From Avibacterium avium (GTDB taxonomy: Bacteria > Pseudomonadota > Gammaproteobacteria > Enterobacterales > Pasteurellaceae), in NCBI RefSeq assembly GCF_900454535.1, contig NZ_UGSP01000001.1, forward strand, positions 1,237,501-1,301,500: a stretch of 64,000 nt of DNA, in the 5' to 3' direction. Positions 29,315 through 38,152 of this stretch are shown piece by piece; within the stretch, counting starts at the first letter, position 1, and every line of letters begins with the position of its first letter. The position numbers were made by a program, and so were the translations under genes. The notes below the pieces were generated by a model, which was not told the origin of the DNA, made no database searches, and saw only the letters and a program-made list of their open reading frames with translations.

Positions 29315-29404
29315 ATGAGCAGTTTTGAACGGATGAAATTTAATATTGAACGTAGCACACAAAGCATTCAGAAATATGCGAAAAAAGGTATTTATGGCAT
29401 CTAA
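29315..29404 (+). other. 29-codon reading frame of unknown nature
   Basis: MSSFERMKFNIERSTQSIQK, then YAKKGIYGI and a stop. The composition looks protein-like rather than random, but I do not recognise it. It may be a fragment of a mobile-element gene left beside the integrase-like remnant. Confidence 0.25.
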
Positions 29405-29429
29405 TCAATCTAATAAAGCCTCTAATTTG

Positions 29430-29489
29430 TATAGCCCTTTTTCTAATTTTTACACGCCAACCTGTTGTAGATTTCGTTACCGTAGCCAT
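29430..29489 (-). pseudogene. N-terminal remnant of a phage-type integrase
   Basis: The minus strand starts MATVTKSTTGWRVKIRKR with AGGGTGA upstream. This is the usual opening of Arm-DNA-binding-domain tyrosine recombinases. The frame becomes meaningless after about 18 codons. It lies 236 bases from the 3' end of tRNA-Leu (CAA), in the same orientation, as integrases of tRNA-borne islands often do. Confidence 0.5.
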
Positions 29490-29606
29490 AAATTTCACCC
29501 TAGATTTCTGTGCAGTTCACTGTGCAATTTTGTGCAAAAATTTCTGGTTCGTGATCTTTTCCGATCAATTTTTATTTGTAAATACCTGATGATTATACAT
29601 AAAAAC

Positions 29607-29626
29607 ACTGTAAATGAATACAGTAA
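29607..29626. promoter_or_regulatory. LexA-box-like palindrome
   Basis: CACTGTAAATGAATACAGTA matches the gammaproteobacterial SOS box (CTG-N10-CAG core intact, 16 of 20 positions by eye). It lies 118 bases upstream of the integrase-like remnant and has no intact gene to control. Confidence 0.5.
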
Positions 29627-29724
29627 ATAAAAATAGAAAAGTAAGTAAGCTATTGAAAAATATAAAAATTATTAGGGTTTAAAATAATTTAAGAAAAAAT
29701 AGGAAATTTATATGATTTGTGGAA

Positions 29725-29811
29725 TGGTGCCAGTGGCCGGACTCGAACCGGCACGCTTTTAAGGGCGGCGGATTTTGAATCCGCTACGTCTACCAATTTC
29801 GTCACACTGGC
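29725..29811 (-). tRNA. tRNA-Leu (CAA)
   Basis: An 87-base class II tRNA on the minus strand. The anticodon loop TTCAAAA lies between GCGGA and TCCGC, there is a long variable arm, the T-arm is GGTTCGAGTCC, and CCA is encoded. Its 3' end faces the adhesin island. Confidence 0.98.
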
Positions 29812-29855
29812 TAAGGAGTTTGAGAAAACAACCTAATGTGTTGTCGATGTGGTGA

Positions 29856-29883
29856 ATTATACGGAGTTGATTTTTGCTTGCAA
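29856..29883 (-). promoter_or_regulatory. Promoter of tRNA-Leu (CAA)
   Basis: Minus strand TTGCAA, 16 bases, then a perfect TATAAT, about 45 bases before the tRNA 5' end. Confidence 0.8.
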
Positions 29884-29931
29884 GTAAAATTTACGAATTT
29901 GATGATGAGTGAAGTAATTTTAGTCAATTTT

Positions 29932-29969
29932 AAAGTGCGGTAAAAATTTTGTGATTTTTCACCGCACTT
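29932..29969. repeat. Inverted pair of uptake signals
   Basis: AAAGTGCGGTAAAAAT and ATTTTTCACCGCACTT form a stem. It lies upstream of the tRNA-Leu promoter and beyond the mscS terminator, so it may be a second stop for mscS transcription. It is the first uptake signal to the right of the adhesin island. Confidence 0.7.
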
Positions 29970-30007
29970 GATAAGTGAAAACAAAGAAAAACACGTTTAT
30001 TCGACAT

Positions 30008-30034
30008 AAAAAAGCCTATCGTTACAGATAGGCT
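30008..30034 (-). terminator. Intrinsic terminator after mscS
   Basis: Stem AGCCTATC/GATAGGCT with a 6-base loop, followed on the minus strand by six Ts. It starts 17 bases after the stop codon. Confidence 0.9.
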
Positions 30035-30050
30035 AATGCGTTATTTTGTC

Positions 30051-30968
30051 TTATTGTGTTTTTGTTGCTGAGCCATTGTCATTGATTTGAATGGCTTTAT
30101 CGAACAAGTTCACGCCACCTTTCACGCCAAAATCTAGGGTAGTTACGTTGTAGGCAATGCTGATATTTTCTTGTTCAAAGCGTTTTTTCAATGCCATAAT
30201 GGCTTTACTTTTGGATTCTAAATAATCTTCATAAGTAACAAAATCAACCCAGAAACGAATAATAAAATCAAAGGTTGAGCTGCCAATATCAGTGAAGTAG
30301 AAGTTGATGTCATTTTTATCGATCACGAAATCCCATTCTTGCATTAAGTCAAGGGTTACTTGACGAACCTTGTCAAGGTCATCGCCATAAGAAACGCCCG
30401 TAGACAAAATTACACGACGTTTTTTCAGCTTGGAGTAGTTAAAAAACTCATCGCTATAAATCATTTGATTTGGGATCAGCGCGGTTTCGCCTTCAATGGT
30501 CATTAATTCTACTGTTACCAAGCCGATATTCACCACTTTACCAATGGAATTGTTGATGTTTACCCAATCGCCCACTTCAAATGGCTGTTCTGATTTAATC
30601 AGCAAGCCAGAAAAAGCATTAGATGCAATATCTTTAAAGGCGAAGCCTGCGATAATCCCTACAATTCCAGCACCGGCTAATAAATGGGTAAGGAATGAAG
30701 CAAGGTGTAATACTTCTAAGGCAAGAATAATGCCTAAAAACCAGATCAGAATTTTTACGCCGATGGAAATGCCTTTCGCGGCGCGTAAGTTTTTCGGGAA
30801 TAAGCGGCTATAAATGCGCAACGCTGCTTTGCTTAGAATTTTGGCAAGAAAATAGAAAAGAGTGAGCAAAATAATGGCAGAGAGGATATTGGGAATAAAG
30901 CCAATTAGCCAGTCTTTCCATTGTGTAATGGTGTGCGTTACTAAGGTTAATGAATTGTTTTCTGTCAT
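30051..30968 (-). CDS. mscS: Small-conductance mechanosensitive channel MscS
   Basis: Inner-membrane channel that opens on osmotic downshock to release solutes. Length is 306 residues. Three N-terminal membrane helices are followed by the pore-lining TM3 (LTHLLAGAGIVGIIAGFAFK) with its Gly/Ala packing pattern. The beta domain follows with EVGDWVNINNSIGKV, then the cytoplasmic cage. The start at 30968 (MTENNS) has GGAAATTTT upstream; an ATG five codons earlier lacks a good site. It is transcribed alone. Confidence 0.95.
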   Translation of the reverse strand: MTENNSLTLVTHTITQWKDWLIGFIPNILSAIILLTLFYFLAKILSKAALRIYSRLFPKNLRAAKGISIGVKILIWFLGIILALEVLHLASFLTHLLAGAGIVGIIAGFAFKDIASNAFSGLLIKSEQPFEVGDWVNINNSIGKVVNIGLVTVELMTIEGETALIPNQMIYSDEFFNYSKLKKRRVILSTGVSYGDDLDKVRQVTLDLMQEWDFVIDKNDINFYFTDIGSSTFDFIIRFWVDFVTYEDYLESKSKAIMALKKRFEQENISIAYNVTTLDFGVKGGVNLFDKAIQINDNGSATKTQ

Positions 30969-30999
30969 AAAATTTCCTGTCATAAATAATCAAAATAAA

Positions 31000-31027
31000 A
31001 GCCATTTATAAAAAATGGCTCTTTTTT
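31000..31027 (-). terminator. Intrinsic terminator after lptG
   Basis: AGCCATTT/AAATGGCT stem with T-rich sequence on both sides, between the lptG stop and the mscS start. Confidence 0.75.
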
Positions 31028-31044
31028 ACACCGCACTTGAGTTG

Positions 31045-32112
31045 CTAGCGTTTGCGCGCCAGTAGCCACCAAGTGATAAGAATAAATAATCCGCTTGGCA
31101 TTAATGCCCCTGCGATTGGCGGCACATTATAAACTAAACTAAGTGGGCCGAAAATCTCATTGACCACATAAAATAAAAAGCCAAAGCAAATGCCTGTGAT
31201 CATTCTTGCGCCCATCGTTACGCTACGCAATGGGCCAAAGATGAAAGAGAGCGCCAGCAACATCATTACGCCTACGGAAATCGGTTGAAAGATTTTCCGC
31301 CAGTAAGTGAGTTCAAAACGCTTGGCGTCTTGCCCTGTTTCTTTCATAAAGGCAATGTAATCCGCTAGCCCTGAAATAGAAAGCGATGTCGGACGTAAAG
31401 ACACAATGCCTAATTTATCGGGCGTTAAGGTGGTTTGCCACGCTTCGTTGAGATAATTGACAGTGGTGATTTTGTCCGCTGAAATGTGTGATTTATTCAC
31501 TTGCATCAATTGCCAGTTGCCATCTTTAAACTCTGCTTGATTGGCGTGGCTAACTTGCTCTAACTGACGTTTATCATTGAAATGATAAATATAAATATCA
31601 TTGAGTTTGACGTTATCGGTGATGCGTCTGACATAAATAAAATCATTGCCGTCTTTTGCCCACACACCATTTTTAACCGAAAGCATTTCACCGCCTGAAA
31701 TGGCTTTAGCACGCATATCACGGGCAAATTGTTCCGTTTGCGGAATGCCCCATTCGCCAATGATCATCGTCATAATCACCAAAGGAATGGCGGTTTTCAT
31801 TACCGCAAAACCAATTTTTAAACGTGAAAATCCAGAGGCTTGCATTACCACTAATTCGCTACGGCTGGCTAAGTTACCAAGGGCGATCAGCGCACCTAAT
31901 AACGCCGCCATCGGGAAGAAGGTTTCAACATCTTTAGGAATGGTTAAAACGGTGAAAAGCCCTGCTTGCAACACATCATAAGTGCCTCGCCCCACATTGC
32001 GAAATTGTTCCACAAATTTAATGATGGCAGAAAGCCCCACCAAGGTGAGCAAGGTGGCGAAAATCGCCCCTAAAATGGATTTTCCAATATAACGGTCTAA
32101 TGTATTCATCAT
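31045..32112 (-). CDS. lptG: LPS export ABC transporter permease LptG
   Basis: Inner-membrane permease that, with LptF and the ATPase LptB, extracts lipopolysaccharide for transport to the outer membrane. Length is 355 residues with six expected membrane helices: three N-terminal, a periplasmic beta-jellyroll (about residues 130-260), and three C-terminal. The N-terminal DRYIGKSILGAIFATLLTLV and FFPMAALLGALIALGNLASR match LptG. AAGGA lies nine bases before the ATG at 32112; a second ATG follows immediately. It lies 12 bases after lptF. Confidence 0.96.
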   Translation of the reverse strand: MMNTLDRYIGKSILGAIFATLLTLVGLSAIIKFVEQFRNVGRGTYDVLQAGLFTVLTIPKDVETFFPMAALLGALIALGNLASRSELVVMQASGFSRLKIGFAVMKTAIPLVIMTMIIGEWGIPQTEQFARDMRAKAISGGEMLSVKNGVWAKDGNDFIYVRRITDNVKLNDIYIYHFNDKRQLEQVSHANQAEFKDGNWQLMQVNKSHISADKITTVNYLNEAWQTTLTPDKLGIVSLRPTSLSISGLADYIAFMKETGQDAKRFELTYWRKIFQPISVGVMMLLALSFIFGPLRSVTMGARMITGICFGFLFYVVNEIFGPLSLVYNVPPIAGALMPSGLFILITWWLLARKR

Positions 32113-32124
32113 TATTTTTATTCC

Positions 32125-33222
32125 TTAGGCTCGTTTCTTGAAGAGTTGATAGCGAATTTTGTACATCAAGGCGCTGTTCCAGCTATTTAGCACAATCCCT
32201 AAGGCTAAAAAGGCAACATTCACCAGTGGCATTAACAGGCTGGCATCTAATTTACCTGCCGCACCGGCAGATTTGAATGAGCTTTGCAGTAAAAAGTAAA
32301 TTAAATACAGCAAAAGTGCGGGTAAAATTTTGGCAAATCTTCCTTGACGCGGATTCACTCGGCTCAATGGCACGGCAATTAATGCCATAATTGGCACGGC
32401 GAGAATTAAGGTAATGCGCCAATGAAGTTCCGTTTTTCCCGCTGGCGTGGTGCTAGTTAGCAGTTGGTTTAACGGCAGGGTTTCCGCATCATCGCTATCA
32501 TTTTCTGTGGCTTTATAACCTAAATAGGCTTGATATTGCTCAAAATCCGTAATCCGAAAATCGGGCAACATTGCGCTACCTTCAATGCGTTGGCTGTGAT
32601 TAAGATTTAAAACCTGATCGCCATTTGGCAAAGCGGTGAGTTCACCTGAATCCGCCACAATCACAGAAGGTTTCTCATTTTTTTTATTTTGCATTTGGAA
32701 AACATAGACGCCTTGAATGGTATTATTTTGCACTTTATCAATAAACAGCACTAAATCACTGCTGTTTGCAGAAATAAATTGACCAGCAGCTAGCGCGCCC
32801 ATTGTAGGATTAGCTTTGGCATCTTTAACAATTTGGCTTTGCTTTTGCAACGCCCAAGGGGATAAAACCAACGCATTGTAAGCGGCTAGCCCCGCCGTGG
32901 CTAACGATAAGATTAACGCTACTTTTACTAATAAACTTTGCCCCACACCACAAGCACGCATTACGGTGATTTCACTTTCAGCATAAAGTCGTCCAAATGT
33001 AAGCAGAATGGCAATAAATAAGCATAATGGCAGCATCAATTGCGCCATTGTTGGCATTCCTAATCCAAGTAAGGAAAATACAAGATCGGCGGGTACTTTA
33101 CCATTTGCTGCGGAACCTAACACTCGTACAAGTTGTTGGCAAAAAAAGATGAGGAGCAAAATGAAGAGGATCGCCGTTTGGCTTTTTAATACTTCTTTAG
33201 TTATATATCTGGTTAAAATCAC
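32125..33222 (-). CDS. lptF: LPS export ABC transporter permease LptF
   Basis: Partner of LptG in the LptB2FG lipopolysaccharide extractor. Length is 365 residues with the same 3+3 helix layout around a periplasmic domain. The N-terminus [20 protein letters not shown] and the segment [20 protein letters not shown] match the family. It is the first gene of the lptFG operon and divergent from pepA, an arrangement conserved in many gammaproteobacteria. Confidence 0.96.
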   Translation of the reverse strand: MILTRYITKEVLKSQTAILFILLLIFFCQQLVRVLGSAANGKVPADLVFSLLGLGMPTMAQLMLPLCLFIAILLTFGRLYAESEITVMRACGVGQSLLVKVALILSLATAGLAAYNALVLSPWALQKQSQIVKDAKANPTMGALAAGQFISANSSDLVLFIDKVQNNTIQGVYVFQMQNKKNEKPSVIVADSGELTALPNGDQVLNLNHSQRIEGSAMLPDFRITDFEQYQAYLGYKATENDSDDAETLPLNQLLTSTTPAGKTELHWRITLILAVPIMALIAVPLSRVNPRQGRFAKILPALLLYLIYFLLQSSFKSAGAAGKLDASLLMPLVNVAFLALGIVLNSWNSALMYKIRYQLFKKRA

Positions 33223-33328
33223 AGCATTGCCTATTATTTACTTGCAATTTTTATGAAAGTCATTTCAAATGGAATGGCGTATAATACCGTATTTTTTAAC
33301 ATATAGCAGTAAAATTAGTGAGGAACAA

Positions 33329-34813
33329 ATGAAATATACAGTAAAAAACACCGCACTTTCAGCACTAACGGGCAATGTCATTGTTGCTGTTTTTGAAGAC
33401 GGAAAACTTTCACCTTCGGCTCAAGCACTAGATCAAGTGACCAATGGCGCACTTGGTCAACTTATTGCAAGTGGTGATATTAAAGGAAAACAAGGCGAAG
33501 TAGTAACCTTGCGCAATGTAAACGAACATTTAACGCGTGTTTTTGTTGTGGGTTGTGGTAAACAAGGGGAACTCAGTGTTCGTCAATATAAACAATTAAT
33601 CAAAAACACGATTCAAGCAGTAAAAACCACCAATGCTACGCAAGTGCATAACTTTTTAACGGAAGTGCAAATCAACGAACGTGATCTTTATTGGAATGTG
33701 CGATTTGCCGTTGAAAGCATCGCAGAAAGTTTTTATCAATTCGATCAATTCAAAAGCAAAAAATCAGATCAGAATACCGCTTTGCAAGAAATAGTGTTTA
33801 TTGTTGATTCAGCACAACAAGAACAAGCAGAAAAAGCGGTTCAACAAGGGCAAGCCATTGCACTTGGCGTGCATTGCGCGAAAGACGTAGCAAATTGCCC
33901 ACCAAATGTGTGTAATCCTGCGTATTTAGCAGAACAAGCGAAAAAACTCGCTGAAAAATCACCGCACTTTAAAGTGAGCGTGCTTGGCGAAAAAGAAATG
34001 GCTGAACTTGGAATGAATGCCTACCTTGCGGTTTCACAAGGCAGCCAAAACGAAGCGCAGCTTTCTATTATTGAATACCGTAATCACCCAAATCCGCAAG
34101 CAAAACCTATTGTTTTAGTGGGTAAAGGCTTAACCTTTGACGCAGGCGGTATTTCCTTAAAACCAGCAGATAGTATGGACGAAATGAAATACGATATGGG
34201 CGGCGCGGCTTCGGTTTATGGTGTAATGAATGCGTTAGCGGAATTACAACTACCGTTAAATGTGATTGGCGTGCTAGCCGGTTGTGAAAACTTGCCAGAC
34301 GGCAATGCTTATCGCCCAGGAGATATTTTAACCACAATGAGCGGTTTAACCGTGGAAGTGCTGAATACCGATGCAGAAGGGCGTTTAGTGCTGTGCGATA
34401 CGCTCACTTATGTAGAACGCTTTGAGCCTGAGTTAGTGATCGATGTCGCCACGCTAACAGGGGCCTGCGTAGTGGCGCTTGGCCAACACAACAGCGGTTT
34501 AATGTCGCCAAATGATCGTCTTGCGGAACAGCTACTCAATGCCGCACAACAAAGCGCGGATAAAGCTTGGCGTTTACCATTAAGCGAAGAATACCAAGAA
34601 CAGATTAAATCTCCATTTGCCGATCTGGCTAACATCGGCGGTCGCTGGGGCGGCGCAATCACCGCAGGCGAGTTTTTATCCAACTTCACCAAAAACTACA
34701 CTTGGGCTCACTTAGACATCGCCGGCACCGCCTGGCTACAAGGTGCCAATAAAGGCGCAACCGGACGCCCTGTGAATTTACTCACACAGTTTTTGATTGA
34801 GCGGGTGGAGTAA
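33329..34813 (+). CDS. pepA: Leucyl (cytosol) aminopeptidase PepA
   Basis: Hexameric M17 zinc/manganese aminopeptidase; in E. coli it also acts as a DNA-binding accessory protein. Length is 494 residues from [13 protein letters not shown]. The metal-binding and catalytic stretch is [20 protein letters not shown] (about residues 265-284), with the signature [10 protein letters not shown] near residue 346. The ATG at 33329 has GAGGAA upstream; a frame beginning at 33269 would add 20 unlikely residues. Divergent from lptF. Confidence 0.96.
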   Translation: MKYTVKNTALSALTGNVIVAVFEDGKLSPSAQALDQVTNGALGQLIASGDIKGKQGEVVTLRNVNEHLTRVFVVGCGKQGELSVRQYKQLIKNTIQAVKTTNATQVHNFLTEVQINERDLYWNVRFAVESIAESFYQFDQFKSKKSDQNTALQEIVFIVDSAQQEQAEKAVQQGQAIALGVHCAKDVANCPPNVCNPAYLAEQAKKLAEKSPHFKVSVLGEKEMAELGMNAYLAVSQGSQNEAQLSIIEYRNHPNPQAKPIVLVGKGLTFDAGGISLKPADSMDEMKYDMGGAASVYGVMNALAELQLPLNVIGVLAGCENLPDGNAYRPGDILTTMSGLTVEVLNTDAEGRLVLCDTLTYVERFEPELVIDVATLTGACVVALGQHNSGLMSPNDRLAEQLLNAAQQSADKAWRLPLSEEYQEQIKSPFADLANIGGRWGGAITAGEFLSNFTKNYTWAHLDIAGTAWLQGANKGATGRPVNLLTQFLIERVE

Positions 34814-34832
34814 TAGGCTATTCACTATTTAT

Positions 34833-34865
34833 AAGCCCCTTGAAACGATTTGTTTGAAGGGGCTT
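34833..34865 (+). terminator. Possible terminator after pepA
   Basis: Stem AAGCCCCTT/AAGGGGCTT with a further AAAC/GTTT inside. It lacks a clean T run, so strength is doubtful. Confidence 0.5.
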
Positions 34866-34904
34866 AAGGTTTGTAATAAGGTTAATCTATAAGTTCATTT
34901 TTTC

Positions 34905-36368
34905 TTATGCTATTATCCTTTGGGGAGCTTGTTTAAGGATTTGAGTAAGCAATTTCCAATAAATATTCACTGCTGGAATATGTACTTTTTCATCAGGTGA
35001 ATGGGCATTACGGATCGTTGGCCCAATAGAAACAATATCAATATTTGGGTAAGCTTTTTTTATTAAACCACATTCTAACCCTGCGTGAATGACTTTAATT
35101 TCAGCTTTAAAGCCCAAAATTTCATCATAAATTTGCTTGGTTAGTGAGGTAAAAGGGGAGCTAGGGGAAGGAATCCAACCAGGTGTATTACCCGAAAAAG
35201 TAATATTAGCATCTACTAATTCAGCTAATGAGAGTAGTGTTGTTCTCACTGCTTGTTTACCATTCTCAATGAGTGAGCGAATTAGAATATTTAATGTAAT
35301 ATGATTATTGTCGGTAACCAGTACTCCTGTACTAAGAGAGGTTTCTACGACATCTTTTAATTCATCACTATAACGAATTACGCCATTAGGTAAAACATTA
35401 AGGCATTGAATTATTTTTTTTGTTGTTTTGAGATCGAAGACTCTATTATTAATACTCTGATTTTCTAATATAAAATGGAGTTCTGGCTCGGAAAGAGATA
35501 ACTCTACTTTTAACTGCTGGCTAATTTTCTCAAGACAAGCTATCAAATTTGTCTTGTTTTCAGAGTAAAAAGAGAATGTCGCACTAGCTTCACGAGGAAT
35601 TGCATTATTGACTGAACCGCCACGAATATGACTTAGTTGAAAATTAAAGTTGGTGTTGAGCTCCGCTAATAAACGGGCGAGTAACTTAATTGCATTAACT
35701 CTATTGGTGTGAATGTCTCCTCCTGAATGTCCTCCTTGTAATCCTTGAATGCTAACTTTTATGCTGCAATCAAAAGGATTATTTTCAAAATAAATGGGTA
35801 ATTCAAAAGTAACATCTTCACCACCAGCACAACCAATATAGATTTCGCCATTCTCCTCAGCATCTGTATTAATCATCAGCTGAGATGTTAGCCAATTTTC
35901 ACGTAATTTTAACGCACCTATCATTCCTGACTCTTCAGTCATTGTGAGTAATACTTCCAAGTCAGGATGAGAAATATCGTTAGAGTCTAATATTGCTAAG
36001 CAAGATGCAACTCCAATACCATTATCTGCTCCTAAAGTTGTTCTTTTAGCTTTAACCCATTCACCATCAATATAAGGTTGGATCGGATCTTCCTGAAAGT
36101 TATGAAAATATCCTTCTTTGGATTGAGGCACCATATCAAGATGAGCTTGAAGAGCGATGCCTTTTCGATTTTCCATACCTTTAGTAGCCGGTTTTCGAAT
36201 TAAAATATTACCGATCTCATCACGTTCAACAAAAAGTTGCTTTTCTTTTGCCCACTTGACAATAAATTCTGCAATTTCATTTTCGTGAAAAGAAGGATGA
36301 GGTATAGTACAAATTTTATCAAACCATCCCCATAAAGATATTGGTTGAATATAGCTGATTTCAGACAT
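34905..36368 (-). CDS. pepD: Aminoacyl-histidine dipeptidase (peptidase D)
   Basis: Cytosolic M20-family zinc dipeptidase (carnosinase-like) of 487 residues. Metal-ligand blocks are visible: QAHLDMVPQ (near 74), TLGADNGIGVAS (near 112) with the bridging Asp, MTEESGMIGA (near 143), and HAGLECGLI near 427. HSGGDIHTNRVNAIKL marks the lid domain. It lies 62 bases downstream of the peptide transporter, so uptake and hydrolysis are coupled. Base composition is more AT-rich than pepA and no uptake signal is present. Confidence 0.95.
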   Translation of the reverse strand: MSEISYIQPISLWGWFDKICTIPHPSFHENEIAEFIVKWAKEKQLFVERDEIGNILIRKPATKGMENRKGIALQAHLDMVPQSKEGYFHNFQEDPIQPYIDGEWVKAKRTTLGADNGIGVASCLAILDSNDISHPDLEVLLTMTEESGMIGALKLRENWLTSQLMINTDAEENGEIYIGCAGGEDVTFELPIYFENNPFDCSIKVSIQGLQGGHSGGDIHTNRVNAIKLLARLLAELNTNFNFQLSHIRGGSVNNAIPREASATFSFYSENKTNLIACLEKISQQLKVELSLSEPELHFILENQSINNRVFDLKTTKKIIQCLNVLPNGVIRYSDELKDVVETSLSTGVLVTDNNHITLNILIRSLIENGKQAVRTTLLSLAELVDANITFSGNTPGWIPSPSSPFTSLTKQIYDEILGFKAEIKVIHAGLECGLIKKAYPNIDIVSIGPTIRNAHSPDEKVHIPAVNIYWKLLTQILKQAPQRIIA

Positions 36369-36430
36369 AATGACACCATTGGATTAAGTAAATTATAAAA
36401 AATTAAATAAATATTTAGTAGAAGAGCAAA

Positions 36431-37891
36431 TTAATTTAATCCTTCTTTGATTTTACGATTAGTCCATGGAGATAATGCAAGTAATATTATAGTGAAAATT
36501 GCTCCGACACTTGCAAAAAAGATAAAGTTATTCGCCATACTGAGTTTTACGTTCGCAAATACAATACCTGCAACCGCTTGACCAAAAGCACTTGCCATTA
36601 ACCATAACGCTAAACCTTGTGACTTAAATGCTTTAGGTGAAAGCAATGTAGCGGCAGAATAACCTACTGGTGATGAGCAAAGCTCGCCAATTGTCATAAT
36701 AATATAAGCTACAAATAATACCCACCAAGGTGCCAACATATTTTTTTCAGCATAGGATTGAGCTGTAAAACCTAGATAATAAAAAGCAATAACAACTAAA
36801 CCTAAACCAATAGCCAATTTCATAGGTATAGATGGTTTTCCATTCAATTTTACCCATAAATAAGCAAATGCCCCAGTTAATAAAATAATCGCGAGTGGAT
36901 TCACTGAGTTATACCATTCAGGACTAATTTGCATAAAACCAAGATCTAATTGAGTACCATGAACAGCAAATTCAATTAATGACGAACCACCTTGCTCAAA
37001 TAGCATAGAATAAGCCGCTGTTGTCATAAAAATAGGTATTAAAGCTAATAAACGAGAGCGTTCAGCTTTTGTAACCTGGGGTGATCTAAACATCATAATG
37101 AAGTAGCCAACAGGCACAATTAAAGAGAGTAAATTTAAGGTATTTGTTATAGATGCCACTAAGGTATTATTAAAACCATAGCGGAATGTTCCCCAAAATA
37201 GAATAAGTACAATAAGTAATAATCCTATTCTTTTTAGTAACTTGGTTCTTTCTGCCGCAGTGATTGGGTTCGGTACTTTATCTGATTCCTTGCTAAATCC
37301 ACCTTTTCCTTTAAGATAAAAGTACAAGGCAATAGCCATACCTATTGCAGCTACAATAAATCCTGCGTGATAACCTCCCACATTACGGAAATAAGACACA
37401 ATGAGTGGAGCAAGTAATGCACCGATGTTAATTCCCATATAAAATATTGAAAAGCCTGCATCACGCCGTTTGTCATTATCTTCATATAGACTGCCTACCA
37501 TTGTTGCAATATTGGGTTTTAACATTCCTGTACCAATAGCGATAAGAATAATTCCAAGATAAGCAGTTTCAGAAATTGGGATTGAAAGAACTATATGCCC
37601 AGAAATAATGATAAATCCACCGTATAATGTTGCTCTCAAAGGCCCCCATAGTCTATCTGCAGCCCAACCACCAAGAATGGATAGCATAAATGCAGATGCA
37701 GAGTAGGTCGCAACTATTGCTTTAGCTGATTGCATATCTAATCCCATTCCTTGATTAATAATTGAATCTGCAAGGAATAGTAATAAGATTGCTCGCATAC
37801 CATAATAACTAAAACGTTCCCATAATTCGGTTTGAAATAGTGTAAATAAACCTCTAGGGTGTCCCCAAATAGAATGTTTTGGATTAGACAT
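36431..37891 (-). CDS. POT/PTR-family di- and tripeptide:H+ symporter
   Basis: Inner-membrane proton-coupled oligopeptide transporter of 486 residues with about 12-14 helices. The POT signature ELWERFSYYGMRAILLLFL (residues 22-40) is present with its ExxERF motif, followed by GWAADRLWGPLRATLYGG. It precedes pepD, with no gene between, and the pair makes a dipeptide import and cleavage unit. The closest named relatives (dtpT, dtpA-D, tppB) cannot be told apart by eye, so no symbol is given. AT-rich, without an uptake signal. Confidence 0.93.
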   Translation of the reverse strand: MSNPKHSIWGHPRGLFTLFQTELWERFSYYGMRAILLLFLADSIINQGMGLDMQSAKAIVATYSASAFMLSILGGWAADRLWGPLRATLYGGFIIISGHIVLSIPISETAYLGIILIAIGTGMLKPNIATMVGSLYEDNDKRRDAGFSIFYMGINIGALLAPLIVSYFRNVGGYHAGFIVAAIGMAIALYFYLKGKGGFSKESDKVPNPITAAERTKLLKRIGLLLIVLILFWGTFRYGFNNTLVASITNTLNLLSLIVPVGYFIMMFRSPQVTKAERSRLLALIPIFMTTAAYSMLFEQGGSSLIEFAVHGTQLDLGFMQISPEWYNSVNPLAIILLTGAFAYLWVKLNGKPSIPMKLAIGLGLVVIAFYYLGFTAQSYAEKNMLAPWWVLFVAYIIMTIGELCSSPVGYSAATLLSPKAFKSQGLALWLMASAFGQAVAGIVFANVKLSMANNFIFFASVGAIFTIILLALSPWTNRKIKEGLN

Positions 37892-38084
37892 AAAATAATT
37901 CTCCTTATATTAAGTGGAAAATATACTGCTTGAATGATTGTTATCAATCTAGCAAAAACAAATCTAAAAGGTTATTTAGATATTTGGTTTTCTTATAATG
38001 TTTTTTGGTTTTTTAGATATAGTTCACATTTTCATCGAATTAAGGTAGTAATTATTTAGGTTGTTAATTTATTTCAAGTAATAA

Positions 38085-38114
38085 AAAAACTGCATAGAGA
38101 ACAGTGCAGTTTTT
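38085..38114 (-). terminator. Terminator after the CPA1 antiporter gene
   Basis: AAAAACTGCA/TGCAGTTTTT stem with a 10-base loop; on the minus strand it is followed by TTTATTAC. It lies 39 bases past the stop codon. Confidence 0.75.
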
Positions 38115-38152
38115 ATTATTTAAATACAGGTCAGATTTAGCTTGATTTGTGT

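Noticed and set aside
29346..29630. 94-codon plus-strand frame near tRNA-Leu (CAA)
   Set aside because: Overlaps the integrase-like remnant and the LexA-like box; the peptide has no recognisable motif and the region looks like debris.
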